From: Ceraceosorus guamensis
Taxonomy: Eukaryota; Basidiomycota; Exobasidiomycetes; Ceraceosorales; Ceraceosoraceae
DNA: 64,000 bases
Direction: 5' to 3'
NCBI RefSeq assembly: GCF_003144195.1
Contig: NW_020290006.1
Span: forward strand, 186,001-250,000
Below, piece by piece: positions 25,707 to 36,670 of the stretch; the stretch's first letter is position 1, and every line of letters begins with the position of its first letter. The notes under the pieces were generated by a model that worked only from the letters and a program-made list of their open reading frames with translations, made no database searches and was not told where the DNA came from. Position numbers and translations under genes: made by a program.

Positions 25707-26309
25707 GCATTTCAGAGTGGATGGGAAAAAAGAGGTACCGGGAAAGAGTGTCAGCGATGGTAGGTGCCGGCTCCAAGGCATTCCAGGTCTTCCAGCTGCA
25801 TACGCACGACACCATCTTGGCGACTGTCTGCCTCCGTAGGGGTGTCAGGTGAGCTGCTGCTGCTTATTGAGGCGGTCGAGTGATAGCCAAGTGCTCCTGC
25901 GACTGTTCTCCTTTGCAACTCGAGGTATATGATCTGGTGTGGTGGGGATGAGTTTGCCGTTCCTTTGATGATTCCCAAGTGCGGATGATTCCTCTTCGTG
26001 TATAGCCAGAGAGATGTGTTTGCGCACGCGTGATGGTACAGGAGGCTTTCGAACAACTCGCTGTAGAGCGGAGTGGGATGAATGCGAAGGGACTGACGCA
26101 GGTGTCAGCAGAAGAGGTCTGGATAAGCACACTACAAGATCTCACAATCACGAATCGACAGCCCACAACAGTTGTGAGTCTTGATGACTGACGAACCTGT
26201 GAGCTCGAAATTTCTAGACGCGCATGCAGGTGCTGTGGTGGCACGCACCGCCGCCGCCCTTGTCCGCGCACGCGATTGCTCGCCCGACATCAATCTTGAA
26301 GCTGCACGC

Positions 26310-26340
<31 letters not shown>

Positions 26341-27138
26341 CATCTTCATCTTCAGCTTCACATGCGTGACTGGCTGCTTCCAAATTCTAAGCGCAGAGCA
26401 CACAACAGAACACCGTGTCTCTCTCACTTTCAGGATTTGCAAGCAGGCAGCACACTAGGGAAGCGTTTCATCATTGGTATGCGCTGCCTGTTTTCTTTCC
26501 TTTCTGCGATCTGCATCGGTGAGCCCCGAGCATCAGCAACGATGCTCGTCGACCCAGCCAGCCCGTTGCATCGCCGTGAATGGCGGCGGTCACGATACAT
26601 CATCAGCTTTACCCATCAGCACATGCAGCACCTCCTTTGATCGCGTGAGAGCCGGCAAAGGAGTCACGCGCCTATTTTGCCAGTTAAAATCTCGAGTTTG
26701 ACTCGTCTGCGTGAAGGAAGTCGAGCGAAGCTTTTACCCTGCTGTGCCTGTTGTTGTGCTCAGCTTTCGCATCCGCACGGACCTGTGGGCGATACGCTGC
26801 CTGCACACTCTCGTACGATAACAGACGGCTTTGCTTTCTGCAGCGCGTGATTCGCCGAACATCATATCACGTGCGTTGGTTTCCGTTTAGCGTAGCGCCC
26901 GCTTCGCCCGCGCACCTTGCGCGTCTTTTTCAGCACACAAAGGACTCGCCACATTTTGTGGTGCGCTTTCGTTGCAGCAGAGGCAAGAAGGAAGGTCACG
27001 CGAGGCAGGCAATCAATCTCCTTCATGTTCTTGATGATTTGTCCATCCGGCCACGATTGAAACGGGTCCTGTCTGATTCTCGCTGCACCACTGTCTGCCC
27101 TGCGCAACCTTTCCATCTGTCAAGGCTCGGCTTGCACG
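25707..27138. other. divergent promoter region between YDJ1 and the aconitase gene
   Basis: About 1.4 kb between two divergent genes, expected to hold both promoters. It contains a CAG microsatellite at 26311-26337. No other gene is supported; open frames are overlapping and unpatterned. Confidence 0.5.
26311..26337 (+). repeat. (CAG)9 microsatellite
   Basis: Nine perfect CAG units, followed directly by CAT and CTTCAT units. It lies in non-coding DNA between YDJ1 and the aconitase gene, about 0.6 kb 5' of the YDJ1 start. Confidence 0.9.
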
Positions 27139-30100
27139 ATGTCTTTGTTCCGCGCTTCACAGCGGATCACTGTCTCGACTGCACGCAATGGACAGCGAGC
27201 GCGAGGATTGGCGACTCCAGCAGCTGGTGGTGTACCCTTGGCATCGCGACACCCATCTCGACGTCCTCCATACGAGCGACTGCTGAAACAGCTCAAAGTG
27301 GTGCGCGAGACCATCGACAGGCCCTTGACGCTAGCAGAAAAGATCCTCTACTCTCACCTCATCGATCCTAGGCAGACACTCTCTGGCGCAGGCAAAGATC
27401 CAAGCAATGTCAGAGCTAAACGATACTTGCCCTTGCAAGTGGACAGACTGGCCATGCAAGATGCTTCAGCGCAAATGGCCCTGTTACAGTTCATGACTTG
27501 CGGCCTACCTCAAGCAGCAGTTCCTGCATCCGTCCATTGCGATCACCTGATCCAAGCGTTCGAAGGTGCAGCGGCCGACTTGAAGAGGTCCATCGCTTCC
27601 AATTCGGAGGTGTTCGCCTTTTTAGAATCCGCCTGCAAAAAGTATGGCATCGAATTTTGGGGACCTGGAAGCGGAATTATTCATCAGATTGTGCTAGAGA
27701 ATTATGCAGCGCCAGGCTTGCTCATGCTTGGTACGGACTCGCATACACCCAATGCCAGCGGCCTGGGGTGTCTCGCCATAGGAGTTGGAGGCGCAGACGC
27801 AGTGGACGCATTGACAGCCACGCCGTGGGAGCTGCAAGCGCCAAAAGTCCTCAACATCAACCTCACCGGTACCCTGTCTCCATGGTGCACTCCAAAGGAC
27901 ATCATCTTGCACGTAGTAGGCGCTCTGACCGTCCGAGGGGGCACAGGTAACATCTTGGAGTACACCGGCCCTGGCTTGTCCACGCTTCCCGCTACCGGAC
28001 TGGCCACAATGGCCAACATGGGAGCCGAAATGGGCGCTACTACATCTGCATTCGCGTACACTGAACCAATGGGCGCTTATCTCGCAGCGACAGGGCGAGG
28101 TCACATTGCCAAGGATGCGCAGGGCGCTCAGTCCCTCTTGCAGCCTGATACGGGCGCAGAATATGACTCGAGGCTGGAAGTGAACCTGGATAATCTGGAA
28201 CCCACTATCAATGGTCCCTTCACACCTGATCTGGCCACACCCCTGTCCACGTTTGTCGCTCGCGCCAAGGCGGGCGATTACGTCAAGGACGCAAAGCTGA
28301 GCGCTGCGCTCATCGGAAGCTGCACGAATTCAAGCTATGCAGACATGGCCAGGTGCGCTAGTCTTGCTCGCCAGGCTACCGAGCGAGGAATGAAGGTGGC
28401 GACCAGCTTTGATGTGACGCCGGGAAGCGAACAGGTCAGAGCGACGGTCGAGCGCGATGGCATCCAGGAGGATCTTGCAAAAGCTGGCGCACGGGTGCTA
28501 GCCAATGCTTGCGGTCCTTGCATTGGACAATGGGACCGCAGGGAGCTGAAAGGCGAGGAGAATGGTGAGTTTACAGCGGCAGACCATGCAGCGCACGCTG
28601 TTGCGCCCGGCAGTAGTGCTGACAAGTCAAGTATGACGCTCTGCAGTGATTTTGACGTCCTTCAACCGCAATTTCCGTGGAAGGAACGACGGCAACGCCA
28701 AGACACAGAACATGCTCGCTTCGCCCGAGATCGTCACCGCAATGGCTTTTGCCGGTAGACTCGACTTCAATCCCATCACCGACACGCTCAAAGCTCCAGA
28801 TGGGTCTGATTTCCGGTTCGAGCCGCCTAGCGGCGAGGAGCTGCCTTCTCGCGGCTTCACGCCGGGCGACGAGAGCTACTTGCCACGTCCCTGCCCCGAG
28901 CCCATCGCATCCACACCCATTGCTATCTCGCCCACCTCGTCTCGGCTTGAGCCGCTCGAAGCTTTCGACACTCCCTTTAAGAGTGGTAACTACGAGCTGT
29001 CAGACATGAAATGCCTGCTACGGATCAGGGGCAAGTGCACCACAGATCACATTTCCGCAGCTGGACCATGGCTCAAGTACAAGGTAAGTCCACGTGCCAA
29101 GCAGACACGCATATTGCCCGACACCGCTGAGTCATTCGCGCATCTCCGCGCAGGGCCACCTGAGCAACCTGGCGGAAAACACCCTGATCGGTGCCATGAA
29201 TGACCAAGATGGACAGGTGAACTCTGCGCACGACCTCGAGGGCGACGTAAGGGATACAATTCCTTCCATCGCGAAGCGCTACAAGGCTCGCAGCCAGCCA
29301 TGGATGCTTGTAGCTGACCACAACTATGGCGAAGGGTCGGCAAGAGAGCATGCTGCGCTCCAGCCGCGCTTCTTTGGCTGCCAGCTCATCCTCGCCAGGT
29401 CGATTGCTCGAATTGCAGAGACGAATTTACGGAAGCAGGGAGTGCTGACGCTGCTCTTCGCCGACGAAAATGACTACTCGAAAATCGACGCAGGAGACGC
29501 CGTTCAGACCGTCAACCTAGCAGATCTGCTCAAGCCTGATGGTGACTTGGAGACGCAAGTTCGCGTCCGCGTGACCAAACCCGATGGCAAGGCGTTTGAA
29601 ATTGCTACCAAGCATTCCCTGTCGCCCGCACATCTAGCATGGATCCGAGCAGGTTCTGCACTCAATTTGATTCGTGAACAAGCGGCGTTGGCGGCTTCTC
29701 ATAGCTCTGCACCTTTCTCTGCTACCGGCAGTGCGCCTACGCCAACTCCTCCATCGCCTGCTGGAGGCGCACGTGTAAGGAGCATGAGCACCTTTGCTCT
29801 TCAAAAGAGGGGTTACGCTACAGCGCCGAAGAGCTCTGGCGGAACGTACGGACGCCCCTCCAACGACGGTCCGGTGGACAGCAACACGGACTCGATGCGA
29901 CGAATGATCTTTCCTGATGCTGCGCCGGCTGCCGGATCAGCTCAAGCAGCTCTGCATTCGGCCCTACCTTACCCTGTCGAGGTGCACGACACGATCATGA
30001 GGGCCTGGAACTTGCATCGCAGGGAGCAACGGGAAGCTCAAAGGAAAGATTTGAATGTCAAGAGGAGCAGGATGGAAGAAGCTTGCGCTGCGCTCAAGAA

Positions 30101-30380
30101 GCAGTCTCCGAAATTGTTCGCCCAGGCCGCTTATCGCGTAGCTCCAAACAAGAGGCATCCGGACGAACAGGCGAGATTGGTCAAGCTGGGTCTGGCAGGT
30201 GGAGAGGGCGGAAAGAGCGAAGAGGGAGAGACCGTATTGGTAGGAGCTGAAGCTAGACGAAAAGCTAGAACGCTAGCTAGTCAGAGGTTGCACGGCCTGT
30301 TCCCGAGGGAGATGAGGGCGCCCACAGATACCCCTTCTAGGAATGGCTGGCCGGCTTACCAAGCTCCTGATGAGTCTTGA
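27139..30380 (+). CDS. ACO2: mitochondrial aconitase fused to mitochondrial ribosomal protein mL40
   Basis: Exons 27139-28564, 28647-29083 and 29154-30380, about 1029 residues, in phase throughout. Residues 1-30 are an Arg-rich mitochondrial presequence (RARGLATP). The aconitase core runs to about 795: LMLGTDSHTPNASGLG, the three Fe-S cysteines (GSCTNSS; NACGPCIGQW), TSFNRNFRGRNDGN, CTTDHISAAGPW and NYGEGSAREHAALQPRFFG of the swivel domain. It interconverts citrate and isocitrate. After GSALNLI the frame stays open through a Ser/Pro linker, a second presequence-like stretch at about 832 (MSTFALQKRGYATAPK), then residues about 884-1029, which match mL40 (human MRPL40, yeast Mrpl28): IMRAWNLHRREQREAQRKDL, LKKQSPKLFAQAA, FPREMRAPTDTPSRNGW. 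S. pombe Aco2 carries a different C-terminal ribosomal protein, bL21m. Cleavage at the internal presequence is inferred. Homoaconitase is less likely from the motifs. Confidence 0.88.
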
Positions 30381-30489
30381 TGCACCTTGTTCTCGAGCCC
30401 TGAGGTAATATCATGAATCATCGCATAACCAACTCGCAGGCACGCGAGCTACTGAACGACATCGGGCGGTGGACATCCTGACCAGCCAC

Positions 30490-32163
30490 TCACGAAGGCC
30501 ACTGCAATTGCTGCTGGCTGGAAGCGGTACTTTGGGATGGATGCGACAAGGATGTTCTAGAGGGCGGGGGTGGCAAGGGCAGGTCTCTGGACTCGTTGGC
30601 TTGTCTGGTCGTCGATGATTCGATTGCGGGATCCTTTGAAGAGCCTCGTGGTACGTCTAGCGACGTTCTTGAAGCGACGAGGGTATTCGTCAGGATGAGA
30701 CCTGGCCAAGGACTGAAGCGGCTCGTGCTTGCGGCGCTCTGGGAGCCCGGAGCATCGAAGCCGTCGAGGGAGAGCACGTCGATGGTGGCTGTGGCCAAGC
30801 CGTCTTGCGCCGACGTGATGGAGTGATCCTTTGCTCGCGATGGCTCCTCCGCTGCGACGACGGGCTTGGCGGACGTGGAGGTGGGTGGAGGAGGCAGAGT
30901 ACGAGAAGCGGGAGCGGCTGATGCGAGGCTCGTCGAGGTAGGGCTGAGCTCATCGCGAAAAGTCGATGGGGTTCCAGATGATGCCAAAGACGTTGCGAAC
31001 GACAGCGAGGGTGGCTTATCATCATCGTTTGCACGCTCCGGAGCAGCACTCATCGCTGCTGTGGAGCTGCTGCCACCGCCGCTCAATATCTCCTGCTGAC
31101 GTTTCCTAACGATTTCTTCCCTCTCCGCCCTGAGCTCCTCCTTCATCCTCTTCTTTTCCTGCCTCTCGCTCTTTTCCATCTCCTTCTTCTCCAACCTCTT
31201 GCTGAGCATATTTTCCCACTTGTCTCCAGCCGAAGCGAAACCTTTACGAATACCCTTGCCAGCCGAGAGAGCGCCAGACCCCACGCCAGTTTCGGCTTTG
31301 CGCTGCAAGGATGGATCAGTCACTGCTGCAGCAATCTTGTTCTGAGACATTTCTACAAGCTGGACGATCGCGTCGACTTGATTGTCCGATAGAAATGGCC
31401 CGGCTGTCATGTTCAGCGCCGTCTCTACCAGCGTCGGCAGCAAAGATCTGTGAGGGAGCAGTCGTGAGTGTGATTGGCGCAGCGAGGGTAGGAGACCTCA
31501 GTCAACTTGCACATGCTGCGTGATGCATCCAGCATGCAGCTGCATCGCGATGAACAGACGGCGCAGCACTTTCACCGCACGACGAATCCATTTTGACTCA
31601 CGTCTCGGATATCTGAGACGAAGTGAAACTCGAGCGTCAGCTCGATGAAGATCAAAACTCTCATGTCAGACATGCAGTCGCGTCGATCGAGCGCGGTGCA
31701 CTGCAGTCGTGAGTGCAAAAACGCGCAACCAATTCACATTGGAATCTGTCGAGGAGGCAATTAAGCCGATTACCCCATTCACTTGATGATTCGCCATCTC
31801 GTGGATGTATAGCGACGACGACGTTTGCATGCCGTTTCAGGCACTCACCGCCTTCTGAACCCAAGCGTTTCTCTTTCCCCTCTCAGCCTCCTTTTCCCGT
31901 TCCGTCATCAAGTTCTCATCCTTTTCCACTTCACCCGCCGCCTCCTTCAACTGCACCCTCTCCAATCTAGCAACGATGGCCTGATGATCATCTTGACTTA
32001 TGCTCGATGAGCTCTGCAGCTGTGAGAGGATGAGAAAGAGCTGATTGAAGAGGAAAGCGGCGTGCGTTTGAGATGATGATGCGTAAATGCTCCGACTTGC
32101 GCCTGCTTGGGCGGGACGAGGAGCTGAAGGTAGGGGCGGCGGTGCAGCTCGAGTGGTGGACAT
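30490..32163 (-). CDS. uncharacterised coiled-coil protein with an 11-base microexon
   Basis: I do not recognise the family. Exons 32163-31849, 31612-31602 and 31447-30490 give about 427 residues in one frame. The 11-base middle exon (codes ISE plus two bases of T) has a clean acceptor (CGTCTCAG) and donor (GTGAGTC) and is the only way I found to connect the flanks in phase. The N-terminal 170 residues look globular and helical (FLFNQLFLILSQLQ; LLPTLVETALNMTAGPFLSDNQVDAIVQLVE). They are followed by a charged coiled coil rich in Lys/Glu (KRLEKKEMEKSERQEKKRMK) and a disordered Ser/Pro tail with proline runs. No signal peptide or membrane segment is seen. It ends about 110 bases from the 3' end of the aconitase-mL40 gene, convergently. 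Confidence 0.72.
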
Positions 32164-33042
32164 CTTTCCGCAACCGCCACGGCGTGGCTAGGCAAAAGCG
32201 GTAGAAGATCAAGTGGTGCCTGACGGACGTGATCAAGGACGAGATTCAGAGCGCCAAGTTTGGCGAGCATCAAGGATGGGTGCAGGTATGCTGGGGCTAC
32301 AAACAGGCATGCTGTAGGCACATACTGTTGTGGGTGTCACGTGGATCGCTGTTGTACACTGTATGCATGCCCTCCACCACGCATGTGCATGGAGCTCACA
32401 TGCGCACGCTTTGCCTGCCAAAAAAAAAGCCGAAGAGATGAGGGCGACGCCAGATGCACGCACCCATGCACGCACGCAGTTGCCTTTCGCATCCCACTCA
32501 CTCTACGCTCAAACTGCCCATCAGCAGATGTGCGGTGCGGAGCGGTCACCGGCCGGTGTACTGTGTATACCTGCGCGCTTTTGTGATTGCGACTTTTTAT
32601 TGATGAGGCATGCAGCGCATGCATCCAGTCGTCCAGCTATACAATCTTGAATCTTGAATGGTGAGTGGTGAATATCGATGCGATACCCATGGGGCCCAAC
32701 ACGAATTTATTTAAAACCAAATCTCGATTGGCTCCCACGCTTGTATCCTATCGAGGTTCTACTCACCACGCCATCAACTTCAACATCACATCCAGGCTAA
32801 TCTCTCGCTCACTCAATTTCTGCCATTCTCATCGGCATCGATCAGTCGCTATTCTCGTGATCTCCGTGACAAAAGTCCAGGCACGCGCTCATTTTCCCTC
32901 GCTTCCATCGCGACCGCGACCCATCCATCGACTTGCGCACTGTGAAGGGGCGCCAGTTTCTGCCTTGGATTGATCACTAAGCGGTCGGTCAGAGCTATAG
33001 ATACCAATCAGGAGGGGATAGGCGTATCGAGTATTGGAGACA
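32164..33042. other. divergent promoter region upstream of RPB6
   Basis: Lies between the coiled-coil gene (minus) and RPB6 (plus). A TATA-like AT-rich element, TTATTTAAAACC, is at about 32707, some 330 bases upstream of the RPB6 ATG. A run of nine A residues occurs near 32420. No gene seen. Confidence 0.5.
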
Positions 33043-33820
33043 ATGTCGGACAATGAGGGATACGACAAGTGAGTCGAGCTCGATGAGGTTTGAGGAAGGG
33101 TCGCAGAACAACGCCCCGACTCCAAGACTACGCGCATATCGACAGAGACGCAGAGGAGAGCGCTGAGCTTCATCCGTATCATCGCCTTCCTCGGGCGTCC
33201 TTGGCTGAACCGTCACCTCACACGTGCAACGCAGCTACGAAGAGCAGTACGACGAGGTGGATGATCAGTATGAGGAGCCCGCCGAAGGGTATGCGGAGGA
33301 TGCAATCGTAGAGTCTGGGGATCCGGATGGAGCGCAGTTAGGAGGAACTGCCAATACGGAAAGGATCACCACGCCCTACATGACCAAGTATGAGAGGGCT
33401 AGGATCTTGGGGACAAGAGCTTTGCAGATTAGGTGCGTGCCGGGCCTGCATGCGAATGGAGAGAGGTTTGCGGGGACAAAGCAGGAATGGTACCTGCGGC
33501 TTGACTTTTGATCTCATCACTCGTGCTGATGCGCCAACGCTACACCGCACGATACCGCAACGTCGCGCAGCATGAATGCGCCAGTGCTGGTGCCTACGGA
33601 TGGGGAAACGGATCCTCTGAACATTGCTCTCAAAGAATTGGAAGCCAAAAAGATTCCTCTGGTGGTGAGGCGCTACCTGCCCGACGGATCTTTCGAGGTG
33701 AGACTTTGTCGATGCGCTGAAGACTTCCACTTGCATCTGATCCTCACAAATTGCGACTCGCAAATGGCACTCTCTCACTCGCTCCAGGACTGGGCTGTTT
33801 CGGAACTCATCATCAACTGA
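33043..33820 (+). CDS. RPB6: RNA polymerases I, II and III common subunit RPB6 (ABC23)
   Basis: Small shared subunit of all three nuclear RNA polymerases, placed near the clamp and needed for assembly. Exons 33043-33068, 33235-33432, 33571-33697 and 33788-33820, about 127 residues. The first exon is only 26 bases (MSDNEGYD plus part of N). Residues up to about 45 are the acidic, poorly conserved N-terminus ([15 protein letters not shown]). The conserved body reads [20 protein letters not shown], then across the second intron [19 protein letters not shown], then [17 protein letters not shown], and the last exon adds [10 protein letters not shown]. Spacing and end match the family exactly. All junctions are GT-AG and in phase. 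Confidence 0.97.
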
Positions 33821-35081
33821 TCATGCGCATGGTCTCTGGGGCCGAACCGCGGTCGAAGGAGCGCTTGCAACGCTTCACAAAAAAGATAGACCCACATGCC
33901 GATCTCACTGCTTCTTCTGTGTCACGCTTCTGGGTCGACATCCCGTCCCTTCGCCAATGGAATACGTCGTCACGTGCATAACTTCGTCTGGGCAGGTCTC
34001 GTGAGAGTCGCAATTTTGCAAGACATATTCACGATCAGAGCATGAATTCAGAGTCATCAAACCAGAAGGGCCTCTTTGCCTGACAGCGGCGCTCTAATGA
34101 GCGGGAAAAAAATGCAAATGGCAAAACTAATGTTGGATCCTCAGCTTCCCTGTCCTCGCGCCAACGATGAACCTTGCTCAAACCCGAAGGGACCAAGACA
34201 CCAATAGATGCTCGAGATCGGCTTTGGATCCTCATAGTTCGCAGCTGCTTCTCGCCGGATTCGAACCGACGACATGTAACAACTTAAGAGAAGCGCCGCC
34301 ACTAGCGCACGTGCGCTAACAACTAGATCATAGGAGTAGTGATGCAAAGAGGGCATCCACATAATTTTCAACGCAGAGGCCGATTGAGAGGTGGGAGGGG
34401 GAGGGGGGCAGCGAGCTTGCATTGCGAGCGCAGGTTCGAAAGGGACAAGGTCAAGTCTTGACATCCGCATTCGAGCCTTGACACTTGAAGTCGACGACGG
34501 CTGCCATTGCGCGCCCAAGTTTGCTTGTCCATCGCATCCATGAGTGAGCATTTGACAATCAGAACATCAAGACGCTATGCGCGTTCACAGTTGCAAGATT
34601 TAAGACAGCAAAGAGTGCTGGCAGACTTGCACTAGAGCTCCATCTACATCCTCGCGGCGTCGGCACTCGCGACCGGTCTATAGTCAAGAAAGTCGATCGA
34701 GGTTGGATCCAGATCGTGAGTCTTGGATGAGCTAGTTGAGTCGCGGTGAGGCACCAGCGCGAGGCACGTGACAGCCCATCGAGTCTGTCACACGCGCGCG
34801 AGTCGCGCCGAGTTCATGATTTCGCGACTTGTGAATGAGAAGAGCGCGAGTGTCGAGAGTGAGTGAGTCGAAAGTCTTGAGCAAGTCGTCAGAGCCGCGT
34901 CAAGAAGATTAGGATCCAACGCTCATTCTTCTTCAACCTGATGAATGGTCCCCTCGCGTCTGCTCAAGCAACCCACCTACCTTTAAGGCCTTGAACGAAC
35001 TGGAGAATCATCCTCACCACCATCTTCACCATCTATTAGCAGAGAGTGAGGGAGCGAGAGAGAGAGGAAGAGAGAAGCATC
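33821..35081. other. intergenic region with a tRNA-like element
   Basis: Separates RPB6 from the cyclophilin gene. It contains the tRNA-like internal promoter described at 34106-34309. The right half has many GAGTC/CGAG short repeats (about 34730-34900) and must contain the cyclophilin promoter. No protein gene recognised. Confidence 0.5.
34106..34309 (-). ncRNA. possible RNA polymerase III unit or tRNA-derived fossil
   Basis: On the minus strand, GGTTCGAATCC at 34267-34257 is a perfect B box. It lies in a 17-base T arm (5-bp stem, 7-base loop), which is itself enclosed by a perfect 7-bp acceptor-like stem (34294-34288 with 34253-34247). Only 17 bases fill the space where the D and anticodon arms should be, so this is not a normal tRNA. 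An A-box-like TGCGCTAGTGG lies at 34309-34299, at tRNA-like spacing from the B box. A run of seven T at 34112-34106 could end Pol III transcription. It could be a tRNA relic, a SINE head or an unrecognised small RNA. Confidence 0.35.
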
Positions 35082-35700
35082 ATGTCTCTCACCAAGCGTC
35101 AAGCGACGCACGTCTCGTTGCAGACGACTCAAGGCACCATCCTCCTAGAGCTGTACACCCAGCACGCACCTCGAGCCTGCGAAAACTTTAGCACCTTGGC
35201 ATCTCGCGGCTACTACAACGGCGTAACCTTTCATCGCATCGTTCAAGATTTCATGATTCAAGCTGGAGATCCTACAGGCACGGGTCGAGGAGGCAACTCG
35301 ATCTACGGAGGCAAATTCAAAGATGAAATCGATCCTCGCTTGAGATTCACCGGGGCTGGCATACTCGCCATGGCTAATAGCGGACCCGATACCAATGGAA
35401 GTCAATTCTTCATCACGCTCGCTCCTACTCCATTCTTGGATCGAAAACACACAATCTTCGGGAGAGTGGACAAGGGCATGCTGGTAGTGCAGAGATTGGC
35501 AATGGTCCCCGTAGATGCTAACGACAGGTGAGCATGCCCAGCATCGAGGCGGCGCGGATGGATGCGCTCGATCAAGACGTGTTGATCCAGCGTAGGCAGC
35601 GGGATCATCTATCCACATCAGCTGATGACATCGCTTCTCGTTCCCCTTCAGGCCCCGCGACGAGATCAAGATCCTCAGTGCTCAAGCAATCACAGAGTGA
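35082..35700 (+). CDS. PPIL1: PPIL1-type cyclophilin (peptidyl-prolyl isomerase)
   Basis: Small single-domain cyclophilin. The PPIL1 group associates with the spliceosome through SKIP/Prp45 and isomerises Xaa-Pro bonds. Exons 35082-35527 and 35652-35700, about 164 residues, which is full family length. The catalytic pattern is present: FHRIVQDFMIQAGDPTGTG (Arg, Phe, Gln), MANSGPDTNGSQFFITL and FLDRKHTIFGRV. The N-terminus VSLQTTQGTILLELYTQHAP and the end RPRDEIKILSAQAI fit PPIL1 better than CypA. The intron splits the DR-P motif near the end. There is no targeting sequence, so nuclear or cytosolic location is expected. Confidence 0.95.
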
Positions 35701-36670
35701 TGGCTGAGGATCGCACCAGATCGCCTCTTGGGCAAAGCACAAATCAGAGCACGCCACACAGCTAGCAAGGGAGCGATTCGAGAGGCACAGCATCTGCAGC
35801 TGTTGGTAATGCGGCAATGAATCACTACCGCTCTGAACTGGGATCATCTACAGGCACTGGCGCGCCATCGCGCGTCCACAAGCAACCATGTTGTGGCACT
35901 GTTCGCACAGCCACGGCACTTGGGGCATCATTGTCGGGGCGTTTCGGTGGAGCGTCGGCCTGTGAACCCCAAGGTGGCGAGAAAGAGCGTAGAAATTCGG
36001 GCACTTGCACATTCATCAACAGAACGCGCTGTTGTCTTTCCTCGTCCAGCCCGTCGACCCATCAAGTGGTGCAGGTCTGCGCCACAAGGTGACAATGATC
36101 TCAACAGCGACCGCACATTGCAACCAGATGGTCATTTTGTAACCTCTGCCCTCTGCCCTCCGAGGGTCATTATGATCGTGCGCAAACACGCAAAACCAGC
36201 CATCGTGGTTGGCTCTCTACAGACCATCGCAAAGAATCGCTTGTATCCACTTTTCGACCATGATTCACAGCATCCTTGTGAGCTTGTAGACTGTCGCCAG
36301 GACGCACTGACTCTTGTTGCTGGATTGAAAGCATGACGATGTGATTGCAGCAGACCTACGAGCACAGCATCATCTTTAGCGAAACGGATTGCCTCCAGAA
36401 ATGGCAAGAGGGATTGGGTGGGTGGATGGATGAATGGATGGATGGATGATATGTGGGATGAAACGATTGCAAAAAGCCAGGTACGAGAATGTTTGAAAGG
36501 GTGCGACTCGGACTTCTACCCAGGCCAGTAACGAGAGAGTCAGAGGATATCCCCGCAATCAAGGCGCAGGGCTCTGCGTAAGATGAAACTTGTCGCGCAG
36601 AATGCTACAATATCTGAATTCCTTAGTCTTGCTCGATGCGCATCCTCCTGTGTCCTTGTTGACAGCGAGC
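35701..36670. other. intergenic region between convergent genes
   Basis: About 1 kb holding the 3' ends of the cyclophilin and GAF-kinase genes. It contains a GGAT-type simple repeat at about 36418-36450. No gene recognised. Confidence 0.5.
36418..36450 (+). repeat. GGAT simple repeat
   Basis: Imperfect tandem GGATGGAT/GAATGGAT units, about seven copies, in non-coding DNA downstream of the GAF-domain histidine kinase. Confidence 0.75.

Noticed and set aside
26224-26640. Polyglutamine-containing protein across the CAG repeat
   Set aside because: The frame has no conserved flanks, the repeat is open in several frames and it lies in the YDJ1/aconitase promoter region.
34247-34294. A functional tRNA gene
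   Set aside because: The T arm and acceptor stem are perfect, but there is no room for D and anticodon arms and no anticodon loop can be folded.
35893-36336. 147-codon plus-strand frame after the cyclophilin
   Set aside because: No motif, overlaps frames on the other strand and lies between two 3' ends.
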